Shown one piece after another: positions 31,701 through 43,835 of a stretch of 64,000 nucleotides of DNA. The notes under the pieces were generated by a model. The model had not been told where the DNA came from and made no database searches. It saw nothing but the letters and a program-made list of their open reading frames with translations. Each line of letters opens with the position of its first letter. The stretch's first letter is position 1. A program made the position numbers and the translations under genes. The DNA is from Sweltsa coloradensis (lineage: Eukaryota; Arthropoda; Insecta; Plecoptera; Chloroperlidae), in assembly GCA_024449915.1 (NCBI GenBank), contig JAMZAV010003082.1, forward strand, positions 1 through 64,000, in the 5' to 3' direction.

Positions 31701-32939
31701 GTAACTAAAGTAATTCTAAGAGAGAATGTCAACCGATGTGGTGGAATTCATGGAAGGAGATTGTCGTATTGGAGTATTAGTATTAGTACTTTTAGGGCGC
31801 TTAAACTGCCAAAGATTATTGCGCCCTCGCAAGATATTTAGTTGACTATGTATGAATGTGAAAAAACGGAATATTTACTGTTTCCAACCAAAGTCAAGTA
31901 GATGAATTTGATTGATTGGATATGTCTTTAACGTCTCATATTTATGCAATATTTGGACTAGGTGAGTGGCAACAAAAGGATGATTTGAGTTACAACATCA
32001 TGTTATGCTTAGTTACATAGCTCTTGACTATGGATGTCCACAGTGAAGCAAAATTGTAAAGTTTCTATAGTTGCATTGTCCATCTCAACCAACATCGACA
32101 TGCACGCAAGGGAGCTAAGCATTGTTAAATTTATCATGTTAACCTATGAGGGACTATATAAGAAAAAGGCCATAATGTTAAAAGTACTGTTAAAAAACTA
32201 GTTAAACCTATGATTGTGCCGATATAGTTTATATACTATCGGGCCAGTTGACATAATAACTAAACTTAAGACATAATACTTAAAGGGTATTTAACTAGCT
32301 AAACTACAAAAAATTATATTTCATCAGGCCAAAAGTAATGAATTTAGCAATTAACAGAAAACATTATTGGGGCCATACCATGACTCCCATAAAATGTCAA
32401 ACATGACCATTTTTCGAGCTAGTGGTCCCATCGGCAAAAATCTCCCATAAGAAATAACAGGGACGATTTTATGCCCCAGTGACTGTGGAGAATTTGATCC
32501 AAAAAAATATTGGCCATTATTGACGCACTCTTCAGCCTTTTTTCTGTAAATTCTCGTTATTTGTTTTGTACGAATTTGGGCAAGAGTTCGGTCAAAATAT
32601 GCTTGATTACCAAGATGGGGTGTGATTTTGGAATTCCTATTTTTCGCGTGTGTTTGAGGGTAGATTTGGGCACAGGTTCAGGACACGATGTTATAAAAGG
32701 GGCATGTTAGATTGGTTCTATGCCTAGTATCTATGTGGACCAAAAAAAGAGGTTATAAAGGCCGATAAGAAATTTCCAAAAAACCAATTTTCGCAAATTT
32801 TTGATCAAAAGATAATTAAAAATAATTCGTGCTTAATCACGTTACAGATATAATTTTTTAAACGGTCATTTAAGTGAGTATTATGCTCATAGATCACGTG
32901 GTTTTAAAAATAATTTTTGAGGGTTTTTAGCCCCTTTAA
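31701..32939. other. No gene seen; family A scrap at 31912-31965
   Basis: A 50-bp remnant (gattggatatgtctttaacg, tctcatatttatgcaat) lies at 31912-31965. The remainder is AT-rich with no supported feature; a frame at 32510-32710 is not recognised. Confidence 0.5.
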
Positions 32940-33370
32940 GTGTTACAAAACAGGGTTGTAAGTACCCCCCCCCCCCTATGCGTAGAAAACCACTTGCATT
33001 TGTCACTGGCAAAGGCCAATGGCTACTCTTCAAAATCAGGGAAGTTGAACAGGCCCTCGCATCTACCTGTTGCCTGTGACGTAAGCCAATTCAACAAATA
33101 TCTGAGAGACGAGGTTGTGAAACACACAACGTCATTACGTGCGGGTGGTGGTGAAGAAGCCTGGCATGCTTTATGCCAGGCAATATCATTTTATCGCCGT
33201 CGGGTGGGAGAAGTCGAAAGAATAATCATCGACTCTTTTGCAAAAATTAACAGCGGAACTTCACAAGAAGAAATTGTTTAATCGCTGAACGAACCCTCCA
33301 TCTGCTCTAACCAGCGGTATACGTGAGTTTCAGGATAGAGCAGTCACCCTCTTTACCCATGACCACGCCT
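32940..33370 (+). pseudogene. Unrecognised multi-copy-type protein fragment
   Basis: A 113-codon frame to 33281 (RPSHLPVACDVSQFNKYLRD, then ISFYRRRVGEVERIIIDSF) is preceded by a C run and followed, in a broken frame, by weak continuation to about 33350. It recalls a family of repeated invertebrate proteins with L-N-x-YL and FN-RR-x-GEV-x-R motifs that I associate with transposon cargo, but I cannot name an enzyme. The start is arbitrary, as the poly-C tract disrupts the N-terminus. Confidence 0.4.
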
Positions 33371-33724
33371 GATTCTGCTTAACTTCGGTGTTCGAGTGGG
33401 AACCGGTTAAACGAGCTCGGCTAAACCGCTGCATTAGAAGCTACATTAGAAAGCCACAAGGTGGAAAACTGGAGGTTTAGGTAAGCCCGTCCAGAACTAA
33501 AACCCCTTCGTGATTCACGAAGAAGTATTGTACTGGCAATTCTCCATGTGCGTGGGATTGCCTTGAAGCAAATTTTCTTGGAGGTTATTGCGATAGTTTA
33601 AATGAGCATACAAGAAACCTTCTGCAAAAATCAAAAATGCACATTTACAAACTAGAATGTAAATAAATATAACCAAGGAGTTACCGCAACAAAGATAATG
33701 AATTTTATTTGGGACAACCAGTCC
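33371..33724. other. No gene seen
   Basis: No recognisable protein or repeat; the minus frame 33515-33814 overlaps a family A fragment. Confidence 0.45.
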
Positions 33725-33853
33725 CAAAGGGAAGGGGAAAGTTCCCCGACGACGCCCAGAGCTGCGCCATTTAGTCTTCAGGGAGTTAAAACTCTCCTGA
33801 ATCACGCAGGCCAAACACGAGAAGGTTGTGCGAGAGCTGGAATTTTGATATTA
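33725..33853 (-). repeat. Family A fragment (5' half)
   Basis: Plus sense caaagggaaggggaaagttc, cccagagc, gggagttaaaactctcctga and cacgagaaggt match the right half of the full copy at 13399-13744, with many small insertions. Confidence 0.7.
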
Positions 33854-36537
33854 TTTTTGTTTAAGAAAATCGTCGTCATGTATTAGGAGGCCGTGTTGGT
33901 TTCTTATGTTAGACGTGAACACGTATCCATGGACAAACAACCACAGAAAAGCGGATGTATAGGGGAGTATCTTCCCTCACTTATATTGACTTTACAAAAT
34001 TAGTATTAATGACAAATGTAATGCAATCCCTTTTAAACACAATTATTTTCAACATTTAACCCAATGTTTTGCTGGATGTGAAACTGGCTAACTTGGAAAA
34101 TGTGTCGTAAAATGTCATTGCAGGTTTAATGAACAATGGAACAAACATTTCTGATAATTGCACTCTCCATGTAGGATTTGGATGAATGTCCAACATGTCG
34201 CACCAAAACCCAACAGACGGGGGAGCCTACTACGATAAAGAACTCCTTGTAGTATTTTCGTATTCCCGTGGAGATAATTTTCCATACAAAAATTAATCGC
34301 TACGTAAAGGAGAAGAAGCCATGGGAACCGGCTGCACGGCAGGCATTTTGTGCGCCTGATGTTGTGATGAGATGCACCACATCTGTCAGAGCATTCCTGG
34401 CAGGCAGCCGCGCTGTGTCAAGAGTGCACAGAATAATTGCGGTATGGACCGGCGGGTTACTTTCGCCGACCGCCAGACAATATAAATAACGCAGAGCTCT
34501 TCGTACCTAAACAACTTGTGAGGCAGGGATCGAAATTATGAACAGCAGAATATTGTACTCTCACGACAACGGCCGATAAAAAGGAAGGCCCCTACAAAGA
34601 AGGATTTGTTTGGCCATCACAACTCCCACCGAAGTTGCCAGAAATGGCAGACAGTGGAATCAATGAGGAGGAAGCGCGACTCCATCTACTCGAGTGTCCT
34701 ACGAGATCTTCCCACAGGATGAACTCGAGTGATGGCCTCGATGAAGAAGACAACGTTATCCCTGGCAACGCACCGCTATAAACGAGAGAGAGCACTGCGC
34801 GGAGGAAGTGCGATCCGGCATTTCCATACTGTAACACAGGTAAAGTAATAAGCTATCATAAATTACAAATACAGTAGTACTCATTGAGCGGTATCAAAAA
34901 CTGGAAGGCTACGTAAACAATACAAAAAAGTATGGCATATTTTCCTCTTTAATCAGTTCATAACTATCATGTGATAATTAAATATTTTAGTGTTAGGCCA
35001 ACCATCATGACATAATAAATATTCTCCCCCCGGTTTTGATACCATTACTTATAACGTACAAGCCCAAAGTATTTACAATAGTACCGGTAAATCTGCCAGG
35101 TCTGCAGGTCAAATTATTTAATGTCATAGATCAGTGGTAACTGAACAGCACATAAAGGACACTTTTATTAGTCTACAGGTTTTCACCATTGTCTGCTTTC
35201 CCACACAAACCTCATAGATACTTGCTAGCAATCAGTCACTACGACTATTTGACCTTGTTATTATCTTGTACAGAAAAATCTGTCACAGAGTATATGTGGT
35301 TAGGGAGGGGGGATGGGGGGGGAGATATTGGACAGAAAAGTTGTTGTTGAAACAACCTTTTTCACACTGATGAAATATGAGTTGTATACTATGACCAAAG
35401 CATTGATAGTACTTAATGGGTGTTTAAAATGCCATGGGTGGCAGGTATAACATTCTGCTAAATCCAGGGTGCGTAACGCATTACGTTTTTTTTGTATTAT
35501 TTGTACATTAAAACATAGGGCCTTCATTGAAAAATGAATATAACTTAATTATTAAATGTTAACCAAAGATCCTTGTGTTCGTGATTACCGGTGTCCCCCC
35601 CCCCCCAAAAAAAGAAAATATGTCATAATAGTTCAGTAATAATTTCATTAGTCCCCACCATTTATAGGAAAATGATAAACTACATATTATTTTTGGGAAT
35701 TGGAATTGGGGTGAGGGGGGGATAACTTCAAGGACCATACTAAAATCCTAAAAGTGTAGTGTATTGTAAAATATATTAAACCTACACTTTTACTCATCAA
35801 TTGTGTGTCAAATTTTATTGTTTGAGAGGAGAAGAAGCTATGAAAAACCCATGTTCATTTGCTTATATTGAACTTCGACCTTGAGGATAGTGGGCGAAAC
35901 CAGTCCCTCCCAACACGAAAAGACTCGGCAGCCTCGTGCCATTTTTAGTGGGCCAAATTTCATTAAAAGTCTTAATCAACAATAAAACTACTCCGCAACG
36001 ATTGACATTTTCATTGAAGTAAAAAGACCATGTTGAAATGCACTCCGACTACCACACCTTCGTGGGACAGCTCCCGGGGGCGTGTTAATTAATATGGCCT
36101 ATGTGTGAAAACAAGATAAGCCTTAACTTGTTCAAAACAATATGAGTATGTTATGTTAAATAGTAGCTGAGATAATTGACTGATTTCTTTTTGTGAATCG
36201 GTCATTTGAGAAACCGAATATATTTGAAGAAATTGCACAGTTTCACAAAAAAAACTGTAATTTACTACCCTGACTTTCAAAACATGAAGTTTTTTTTTAA
36301 TTTGCTTAGTATAGATCTATGCGGAATACTATAGTAAATCAATATTTTTTTATTGATAGTGTGGGTAATTATATGGCCTTAATGACATACTTACAGGAAG
36401 GTAAATAGTGGTTTGTAAATATGGGTTCCCAATTAAATGGGAGGGTTGGGAGGTTATATTTTATGGTTGGGTGACATATTCATGTATGATTGGCATAGTG
36501 CCATCTTAATTTACACTGCTTATAACCACAAAAGACA
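33854..36537. other. No recognised gene
   Basis: A 73-codon plus frame (34268-34489) reads PWEPAARQAFCAPDVVMRCT and looks protein-like, but I do not recognise it. The matching minus frame 34592-34837 shows nothing. There are homopolymer G runs near 35308-35332 and a C run at 35594. The rest is AT-rich. Confidence 0.4.
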
Positions 36538-36539
36538 AG

Positions 36540-36830
36540 TCGTTGCCGACTTCATATCGCCCTATTTCTCCGACCAGTTGCATTTTGAAATTGTTTGGAA
36601 AACATGATCAACAAACGTACTAATGGGGTTTGGGGAATTTTTTGGGCTTTAGGAAACACTGCGATTTATTGGCGAACGTTCCAATGTGGATTCATCAATT
36701 GTCGCTGCACCATCGAACCACATGGTTCGATTAGAGCGACATTATTCAAGAAAGGGTTTGTTGCAAAACAGCATGTTCGGCGTGCTTTTTGATCATTGAA
36801 AAAGCCCTAGCACACAACATAAACATTAAA
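36540..36830 (+). pseudogene. Decayed non-LTR reverse transcriptase fragment
   Basis: In one frame DKSLPTSYRPISPTSCILKL (compare YRPISLTSC-x-x-KL-x-E), a stop, then across frames HMVRLERHYSRKG, FVAKQHV and GVLFDHxKA, matching the DHLVRLE...KQHVVGVFFD-x-EKAYD region of I/Jockey-type reverse transcriptases (start of motif A). Order and spacing fit but frames break at least three times. It resembles the RT at 14750-15180. Confidence 0.6.
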
Positions 36831-37064
36831 TCTTATACAAAGAAAAGCAGGTATCATTCTCAAAATTGTTGTTGGGATCAAAACTTGCAAAACCAGATCT
36901 GAAATGCTGTAGCAAAATAGTGGATCTTACTAATTTTATTTTATTGAATTTTACCTGCCCATAGGCGGAAGGCGCAATTGCCAGGGCAAGTGTTAGCCTT
37001 GGACACAGTGATTCCAGAGGTACAAGTTTAACGAATTACATGAAAAAAACAACTAGGGAATTTT
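36831..37064. other. No gene seen
   Basis: Spacer between the RT fragment and a family A copy. Confidence 0.5.
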
Positions 37065-37365
37065 GGGGGGGTGGGGATTGGATTGGATTTATGTTTTGTT
37101 TTAATGAAATACGTCCCATATTTATGCAACTTGGCTATCGAGACGAAGGGGATCGGGACGTAAGGATGACGCTGGGGGACAAGGGTGGACAGGGCCTGTG
37201 TTTGCGTTCAGAACAGCCCAAGCGTAGTGGGGAGGGCAGGGTTCCCCACGTCGTAATCGCTCAGTGTCTGTGTCCTCATCCGTCCCGGTTTGTCGAGTTG
37301 GCGATCACGGCCGTCGGGGAGTGTAGTCAAAGGGAAGGGGAAAGTTCCCTGACAGACGAACCAGA
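37065..37365 (-). repeat. Family A copy, nearly full length
   Basis: Plus sense gggattggattggatttatg, catatttatgcaacttggct, gagggcagggttccccacgt and gtagtcaaagggaaggggaa. Only the far 5' end (final ~80 bp in plus sense) is lost. Many small indels compared with 13399-13744. Confidence 0.8.
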
Positions 37366-40300
37366 ATACATAACCTCGAAAGTTTTAAAAGATATTTGGT
37401 ACAAAACACAAATAAATGTAGAAAACTTTACTTGTATGTATCATATATCTGAAAAGGTTTTTAGCCAAATGCAATATTACATAATGAACAGAAACAATAC
37501 GGATAAAAAGTAAATATATATTTATATCCACTACACTTTGTTCCAACATTCATTTATGTATGGTATGTAAAGGGGATGTTGTTTCACCATTTAAATCTTG
37601 GGCTCACACCGATCAAGGTACCGGCCTGCCAGCTCGGCACCTCATCCTTCTCCTATTTCTTGTCGTAACACCAACTCTTCCCACTTTATTCCTGTCCTCC
37701 CACTATCTTTATTCTCTCTCTTCAACTACTACCCAAATCCTTCCTCTCTCCTCCATACTGCTGTACTTGATCTTCGCACTCTATCTCGAGGTCTTTCCCA
37801 ACTCTTCTCATATCATTCTTTAGTTCAAATGCTTTGTCTTGGTATTACATTAGGAGTACACATTAAATGTGTAAATACCAGAAATAAAGAAATCCAGCCA
37901 CAACTGGAGTGTGGACTGACCCGGTTTCTTTCTGTGTGAAATTAATTTGATTCATTCAATAGGCCTATAGCTGTATTCATTGCACTATATGATAGTATAC
38001 ATAGACTATTTGCATATTATGTAGTGGGATAGTATAATTTTGTTAGAGTAAAACAATGTACATTTTCTGTCACAGATGGCTGCTTGATATTGGCAACACG
38101 CTCGGTCTAAAAAAAAAGAGAAAATTGAACGCCTCAACCTCACGGTGCAGCCATTCGTTATAATGTGGGGCAGATTTAACACGGTACAAGTTACTTGTGT
38201 ATTATGTGTTGTACAAAGGCCAATGCACTTCCTTAGAAGCACTAAAACCGTGCTTGCACCATTTACCATTTTACCCATATCCTCAATTTGAAGTATTCCA
38301 AAGGAGAAGAGTGACCTGAACATATATGGACTCAGACCAATAAATGTATGTACAGAGTTATAAAAAGCTGATATAACGTTTGTTAACCGTTAAGCACGGT
38401 TCTATCTCACTCAGAATGATCATCTACACTTGTGTGGTGCGAAGAAGGTATAAACGTCCAGAAGCCAGTTTGCACAAAAAATAAACAAAAACAAACATGC
38501 CTAATCTTAATGCAAGTTTGTAGTCTAGAACTCTCCGAACGTACTGTTGTTTATTTCACCGTTTACACTCATCATTCGGTTTCACAGTATTTCACTAATC
38601 AGGTGATCTACTCCTAAGGATTTTTCCTTTGATTTTCTTGTTTTCTGTCAAAGACAACAGCTTTTATGGTACAGCGATCAATCAAGGTCTGCAAGTAATC
38701 GACACCAAGATGTCCAGCCAGCTGGCAAGTTCGCTAAGCCCGACGAAAAATGCGAAAAATCGTGCGGGCGGGCCCAAAGAATGGTTCCTAAGACTACCGT
38801 CTAAGTTACCTTCGAGCTGCCACCCACCAAACTCAGCGCGCAAACAAACAACCAAAGCGGCGGAGTTCAAAAAGCACAACCCAACACAAACTTTACTACT
38901 AAAATCAGTCCATTAGGCATACCGGTGATCTAGTTAAATTGTCCCAAAGGACCTACTATTTAGTCATTTACAGGAGACCATAAAATGTAATGATACGAAG
39001 CAAGCAACTTACTTACACAACATGACAACCCGAAGTAGTGTATACCGGACAGTTCTCCCATTGTAATTGTTAACAATTACGGAATTAATGAAAGTGAGGG
39101 TCTGCGGTCACAAACTTAAAATAAAAAAAAACATGGTTGCCAAAGAGAGTTAGTAGAAATTCTTACCAATTCATATCGGAAGAAACAAAAAACCGGACAT
39201 CACACTAAAATATAGTTAAGATACTCTCTCACACCCATATAAAGTCATCTAAAATTCATCAATTGTAAAAATCAAATCTTAGACCTATGTTGACTAGCTG
39301 CACAATCCTTAGAGTGCCTTTCATTGAAACTAATAAAAAACACAAATAATAAAACACCCCACATTAGCCTAAAACCACTAACTTTCACACACCCCATAGA
39401 CATGCCAATTGCCAACAACCATGCTCTCCTCTTCTATTAACTCTCAATCCCACAAAATTTACAGAATCTTAACTTAAAAAAATATCGGACCATAAACAAC
39501 GCAAAATGTTTCTAATAACAATCGGCAATAAAATATAACGCTAATAAACTACTACTAAAACACTACCGGTGCTTATTAATTGTAAGTTGTCTACCCTACA
39601 GCTAACACAAAATATTGTGTCTTTGTCACCGAGTATAATGCGCTCATAGTAGTAAAGAAAATAGGCCTCAGCTTTAAGGAAATATGTGAAGTTCTATGAC
39701 AAATGCCAAGCAAGTGAGGTTCATAACCTATAAAGGTGTATCAAAAGATATTAATTCACTGTGCCACCCAATAGAATTCTGGCACAAACAAGAGCCAATT
39801 TAGCTACATGGAGTTGAGACCGTTACATTTGTGGGACACCGGCACAACGTACTTTAAAAATTGAATGTTTATGCCACAAGAATTGTCACAACATTACGGG
39901 AAAGGAGTACACGGTCCGAGGAGTCTGTTTCATAGAAATACCTTGGGAGATAGGGGAGGAAAGGGTTTAACACAAAGTGGTGAAGAAGTGAGCCATACTC
40001 CTAATTGTCCGCAATTGAAAAAAAACCAGGACCAATGGGACTCTGCAAACACGGATAAAACAATTGGTGTAAAATTTAATAGAGCTAATGCTAAGAGAGG
40101 CCTAAACAATGAACCATAGGCATCAAAAAACTCCATTAGCGTAGAGGTGATCAGACAATCTTTCAGGACTTTTTAGTTGTGTTAAAAAATGTTTCACGAG
40201 TGGACACAAAATCCAAAATATACACTGTAATGTTGAACTTGAAAAACTTTTAAGATTGGTGTTTATTTATGACGACTGTTTTTTTTATAAACAAGTGTCA

Positions 40301-42455
40301 GTATCGGCCAGAACACAAGTGTTACAAAATTTGGGCACATTACCCAAGTGGAGAGCAAACAAGCACACTATAAAGCTCCTGTTACACCCGGGAAGTAAAA
40401 GTGAGTGAAAATGGATAAGAAAAACTTACTTTTTCAAAGTTGTCAAACAGGTCCACGACACGAATAATTGTTTGTGCAGCGCCATCTCTTCGGCATCAAC
40501 CCGACAAAACTACCGGGGGGCTGTTGCAGCAAGAACGTGGGTAACGACAAATAGAGGTATCTTGATCTCAACGGAAAATAACTTGCTTGTTTTCCACCCC
40601 ACCATCAAACTTTGCAGTGTCGTGCCTCTCAGAGGACTAGAATCAGTCTTTCATCAGGCAAATGGTCTAGATACAAAAACAATGCACAAGAAGAGGCAGC
40701 ACGTAAAAAAACACGCAATATCTGATTGCATCAGTAGGGAAAGATGTTAAACAAAGTTTTTTAAAAAGGATCTGTCGGAACCGAACATAAGCATGAAACC
40801 ACACATGATATAGCAAACACTAAGCGGGGAATACTATTTTTTAACAGACAATTCTAGTGTTAGTTCACGAAGGGTGAAGTGCAAGCTCGATGGAAGTAAA
40901 ATCGAAGTGTTCTAGATATTTCAGTCATATAGTAGACATACTCATTCAATTACACAGGTCACGCAAACCATACCGCACTAATCCACCACCCACCACCACA
41001 ACCATGAGGTGCTAACGCAGAGGTGATATGGTAATTTATAATTTATTTCCCATTCGTAATGCGCCACGCCATTTCACTATAAATATATGTAGTTACCAAC
41101 AAGTTCTAAAACCATCCCCAAAAACACGTAATTGACTAAATGTTTTTACGAGGTCTAAACCAGGCAACATTTAATTTTTTCTGGTAATAGGGGGTTTCAA
41201 AATGCAACGTATTAGTATCTAAAGACATCTATAAAAGCAATCGCCGGTAAAATAACGAAACAAAGAGAAAAATAGTTTAACTAAATGGAAAAATGTTTGC
41301 AGAAACGAACAATTGTATTTTAATTGGCAACATATTTTGTTATCCTAGGATGTGGAAGATCATAAGCTTAAAAGTAATTTTATTGAAACGATATATGATA
41401 GCGAACAAAATTAAACTTCCTCTATCGAGTGCTTCTATCGAGGCTACATGAAAAGATGATTCGTATTTATATTAAGAAATCAATAAGGTTGAGGAGGGTT
41501 TGCTGACCTCGAGGGCTCACACTTCACTATAATTTAATATGATGGAGCCGCAATCTTTAATCTTCCCGTAAAACGATGTTGGCCGATGATTTAATCATAA
41601 ATGAGCTTACCTCCCAAGGACACGGTCAACAATTCCAAACCTAGTGTGGACTGTGGTTTAGTAAGTTGAGTGCTATGAAATTCTATCATTTTGGAAAAGC
41701 AAGTTTGTGAGGACACAGGCAAGGGCACATTTATTTTTACAGGCGCCAAGGGAGGGTGACAAAGGGCCATAATGTGAGCGTTATTTCACAAAAATTTCGT
41801 TTACTATTCAGTTATAGTCGAGTACCGCTTCTGTACAAAGACAGCAGACAATTCATATGGTTACTTTGGGTGCAGTTTTGTTTGTTTCCGCACAGGTAAA
41901 AGTGTGAATTGAATAAGAACGTCAAATACCACGATTCGATGTGCCTCGCGACTACACTGACCGTATGACGCAGATATTGGTTTTAATGTCCGGCTCCACT
42001 TAGAGTTGCGTGCCAATATGCATATGAGGCCCAAGTACCCTAATGCCTAAGTTTGGTGATGTGAAGGGAGAGACGCCATGAATGAAGCTTCCTGATGTAT
42101 TTAATCTTGGATGTGGGGGTTTTTCGCATCAGTAGTATAGGCACAATGTTTTGCAAAGTTTTCATAAGAGCAATTTTGATATATGGACCAAAAACTTCCC
42201 CAAAAAGCCATATTATTTAGCTTTGCCAAGAGTAAAGAGAATAATTGACAAAGAGGGCTGATTAAAAATCTGTGACACAAGTCAAGGTGACGTCGCCCCA
42301 CACCACGTGGGTTAAAAGGGCTTTTACACCCGCTAAATTTATTATGTTACCCTGTATTCTATAGTTCCATACCATATGATAGACGACACCCAATATAAAC
42401 ACAAGCAAATCAAAACCTGTGAATATAAATGTATTTATTAAGTTTTCGTTCTTAC
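37366..42455. other. Long stretch without a recognised gene
   Basis: Open frames at 37560-37939 (pyrimidine-rich), 38629-38916 (basic, serine-rich), 39865-40119 and 40472-40750 carry no motif I know and could be chance. Sequence is AT-rich; no transposon protein or satellite was seen. Confidence 0.45.
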
Positions 42456-42545
42456 CGCGTCGCGAGTTGCTCTGCTTGTGTCGAATGATGCTTTGGTAAA
42501 CTGTGAAGCCTCCTCCGCCGTGGATCGTATGGGCTCGTCACGCAT
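42456..42545 (-). CDS. Possible first coding exon of a host gene
   Basis: On the minus strand an ATG at 42545 opens 30 codons (MRDEPIRSTAEEASQFTKAS...) that run without a stop into GCG|GTAAG, a good splice donor at 42455. The area (42450-42600) is unusually CpG-rich for this window and has a CGCATGCGT motif (42564), like an NRF1-type promoter site, just upstream. No downstream exon could be found, so the call rests on composition, donor and reading frame only. A chance CpG patch is the alternative. Confidence 0.3.
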
Positions 42546-42935
42546 TGCGCGCCGAAATACCACGCATGCGTCTTCTCTTTATTCAAAGCGTTCAACTATT
42601 TTTAATCTCTAGCTGACAAGCCTCCAAAAATGTAGTGCCAAATATCTTTGTGCTACGGCCAGCAATAATCGAATGTTTGTGTGTGCGGTTCAAAACTTAT
42701 AGTTTTCCCGTGGTGTACGTGATGTGTGTTTTACCTGTTTGTACTCTGAAAAAGTTGGACATAAAGCAAAGTGAGTTATAATATTTATATTTATAATCTC
42801 TGAAAAACTCTTTGTGTAATTATCAAGCAAACAAGTGTCAGGTAACTAAAAACTAAACATAACAAAATTACATACAAAAACAACGCTTATATTTAAAGTA
42901 ATAAAAAAGTATAAAAATAAAATTTTCGCCTTACT
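42546..42935. other. CpG-rich patch, then AT-rich spacer
   Basis: Contains the CGCATGCGT palindrome near 42564 that could belong to a promoter of the minus-strand exon. Otherwise nothing supported. Confidence 0.4.
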
Positions 42936-43033
42936 CGGAAAATAAAAAGCGTTTGGGCGCGTCGGTGTATTGACATCGTATACAGAATTTTGTGGTCAAT
43001 GGAGGGGAAAGCGCCCAACGCTTTTATTTTCCG
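42936..43033 (+). repeat. Short inverted-repeat element (98 bp)
   Basis: CGGAAAATAAAAAGCG...TTTGGGCGC at the left pairs with GCGCCCAA...CGCTTTTATTTTCCG at the right, 23-25 bp arms with two single-base gaps and a ~50-bp loop. It looks like a tiny MITE; no clear target duplication. It is followed directly by the end of family B. Confidence 0.65.
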
Positions 43034-43434
43034 TGTGCATTAAAATTATTCAAAATCATGTTGATGACAATAGCACATGAACTCTAAAATGGGTAATTAT
43101 TGGATGTGAGCTAAATTTAAATGTGTTGTGCACGCTTAAACACTGGACACCGCGGCGAATGTTCGAAAGCGTACAACACGAGAAAGCCTTCTCAAGGGCA
43201 TCACTGAACCACGTCTCTGTTTGTTATGTATTAAGTGTAAACGAATAGCCCATCATTACTCTCTAAATACGTTTAAGCCCTCCCCCAAAAAAGTTAAGCA
43301 CAAAAAAAATTAGCCCCCGGCGGCGGGGATGTGCCCCAGACTTCGTCCTTCCACCCGATCGTATAGCAATCACCGGCCCCCCATTGTAAAATCATGACCT
43401 GCTCAACCGCGCGGTATAATCCACGTGAATTTTA
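43034..43434 (+). repeat. Family B terminal fragment and spacer
   Basis: 43034-43115 matches the family B end (gtgcattaaaattattcaaa, tgttgatgacaatagcacat, gaactct). The rest to 43434 shows no gene. Confidence 0.55.
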
Positions 43435-43705
43435 TTATGTGGATATTGCTTATAACGAGTGTAGTCAGTATTTATGCCAACTTGGCTAATCTGAGACGAA
43501 GGGAGGGACGTAAGGGATTGGACGTGGGGACAAAGGTGGACAGGCCTGTGCTGGTCAGAACCAGCCACAAGAGGTTTTTTATGGGGAGGCAGGGTTCCCC
43601 CAAGGAGTGAGTCTCGTCTCCGTCTCGTGTCATCATCACGTTCCGTGTTGTCAGGTCGTCGCCGCCGGGCCAGGGAGGTAGTTCAAAGCGGAAGGGGTTC
43701 CCCGA
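43435..43705 (-). repeat. Family A copy
   Basis: Plus sense ggatattgcttataacgagt, atttatgccaacttggctaa, ggtggacaggcctgtgctgg and ggggttccccgacga. The last third is missing and the copy has many small insertions. It is followed at once by a retrotransposon fragment. Confidence 0.78.
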
Positions 43706-43835
43706 CGATGTGTTGAGGACGTTCTACTAAAATGTTCTTCAGAGTTAAAATCTCACCACACACGCTCACTGAGGGGGGTGGATCTTCACTCTAAAAAGGT
43801 ATCCTTGGGTGAGATGTTACTTGTGTGGTCCACAT
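43706..43835 (-). pseudogene. Second fragment of the I-like element's Cys/His tail
   Basis: tgtgttgaggac, gttaaaatctcaccacac and aaaaggtatccttgggtgag match 12680-12790, the minus-strand sequence encoding the CEQCGE...VKHYLVECP zinc-binding tail. Indels destroy the frame. It shows that the retrotransposon at 12.6-17.1 kb belongs to a multi-copy family. Confidence 0.7.

Noticed and set aside
37560..37939. Serine/leucine-rich frames of 87 and 113 codons
   Set aside because: Two overlapping frames in a pyrimidine-rich stretch; no domain, and either could arise from composition.
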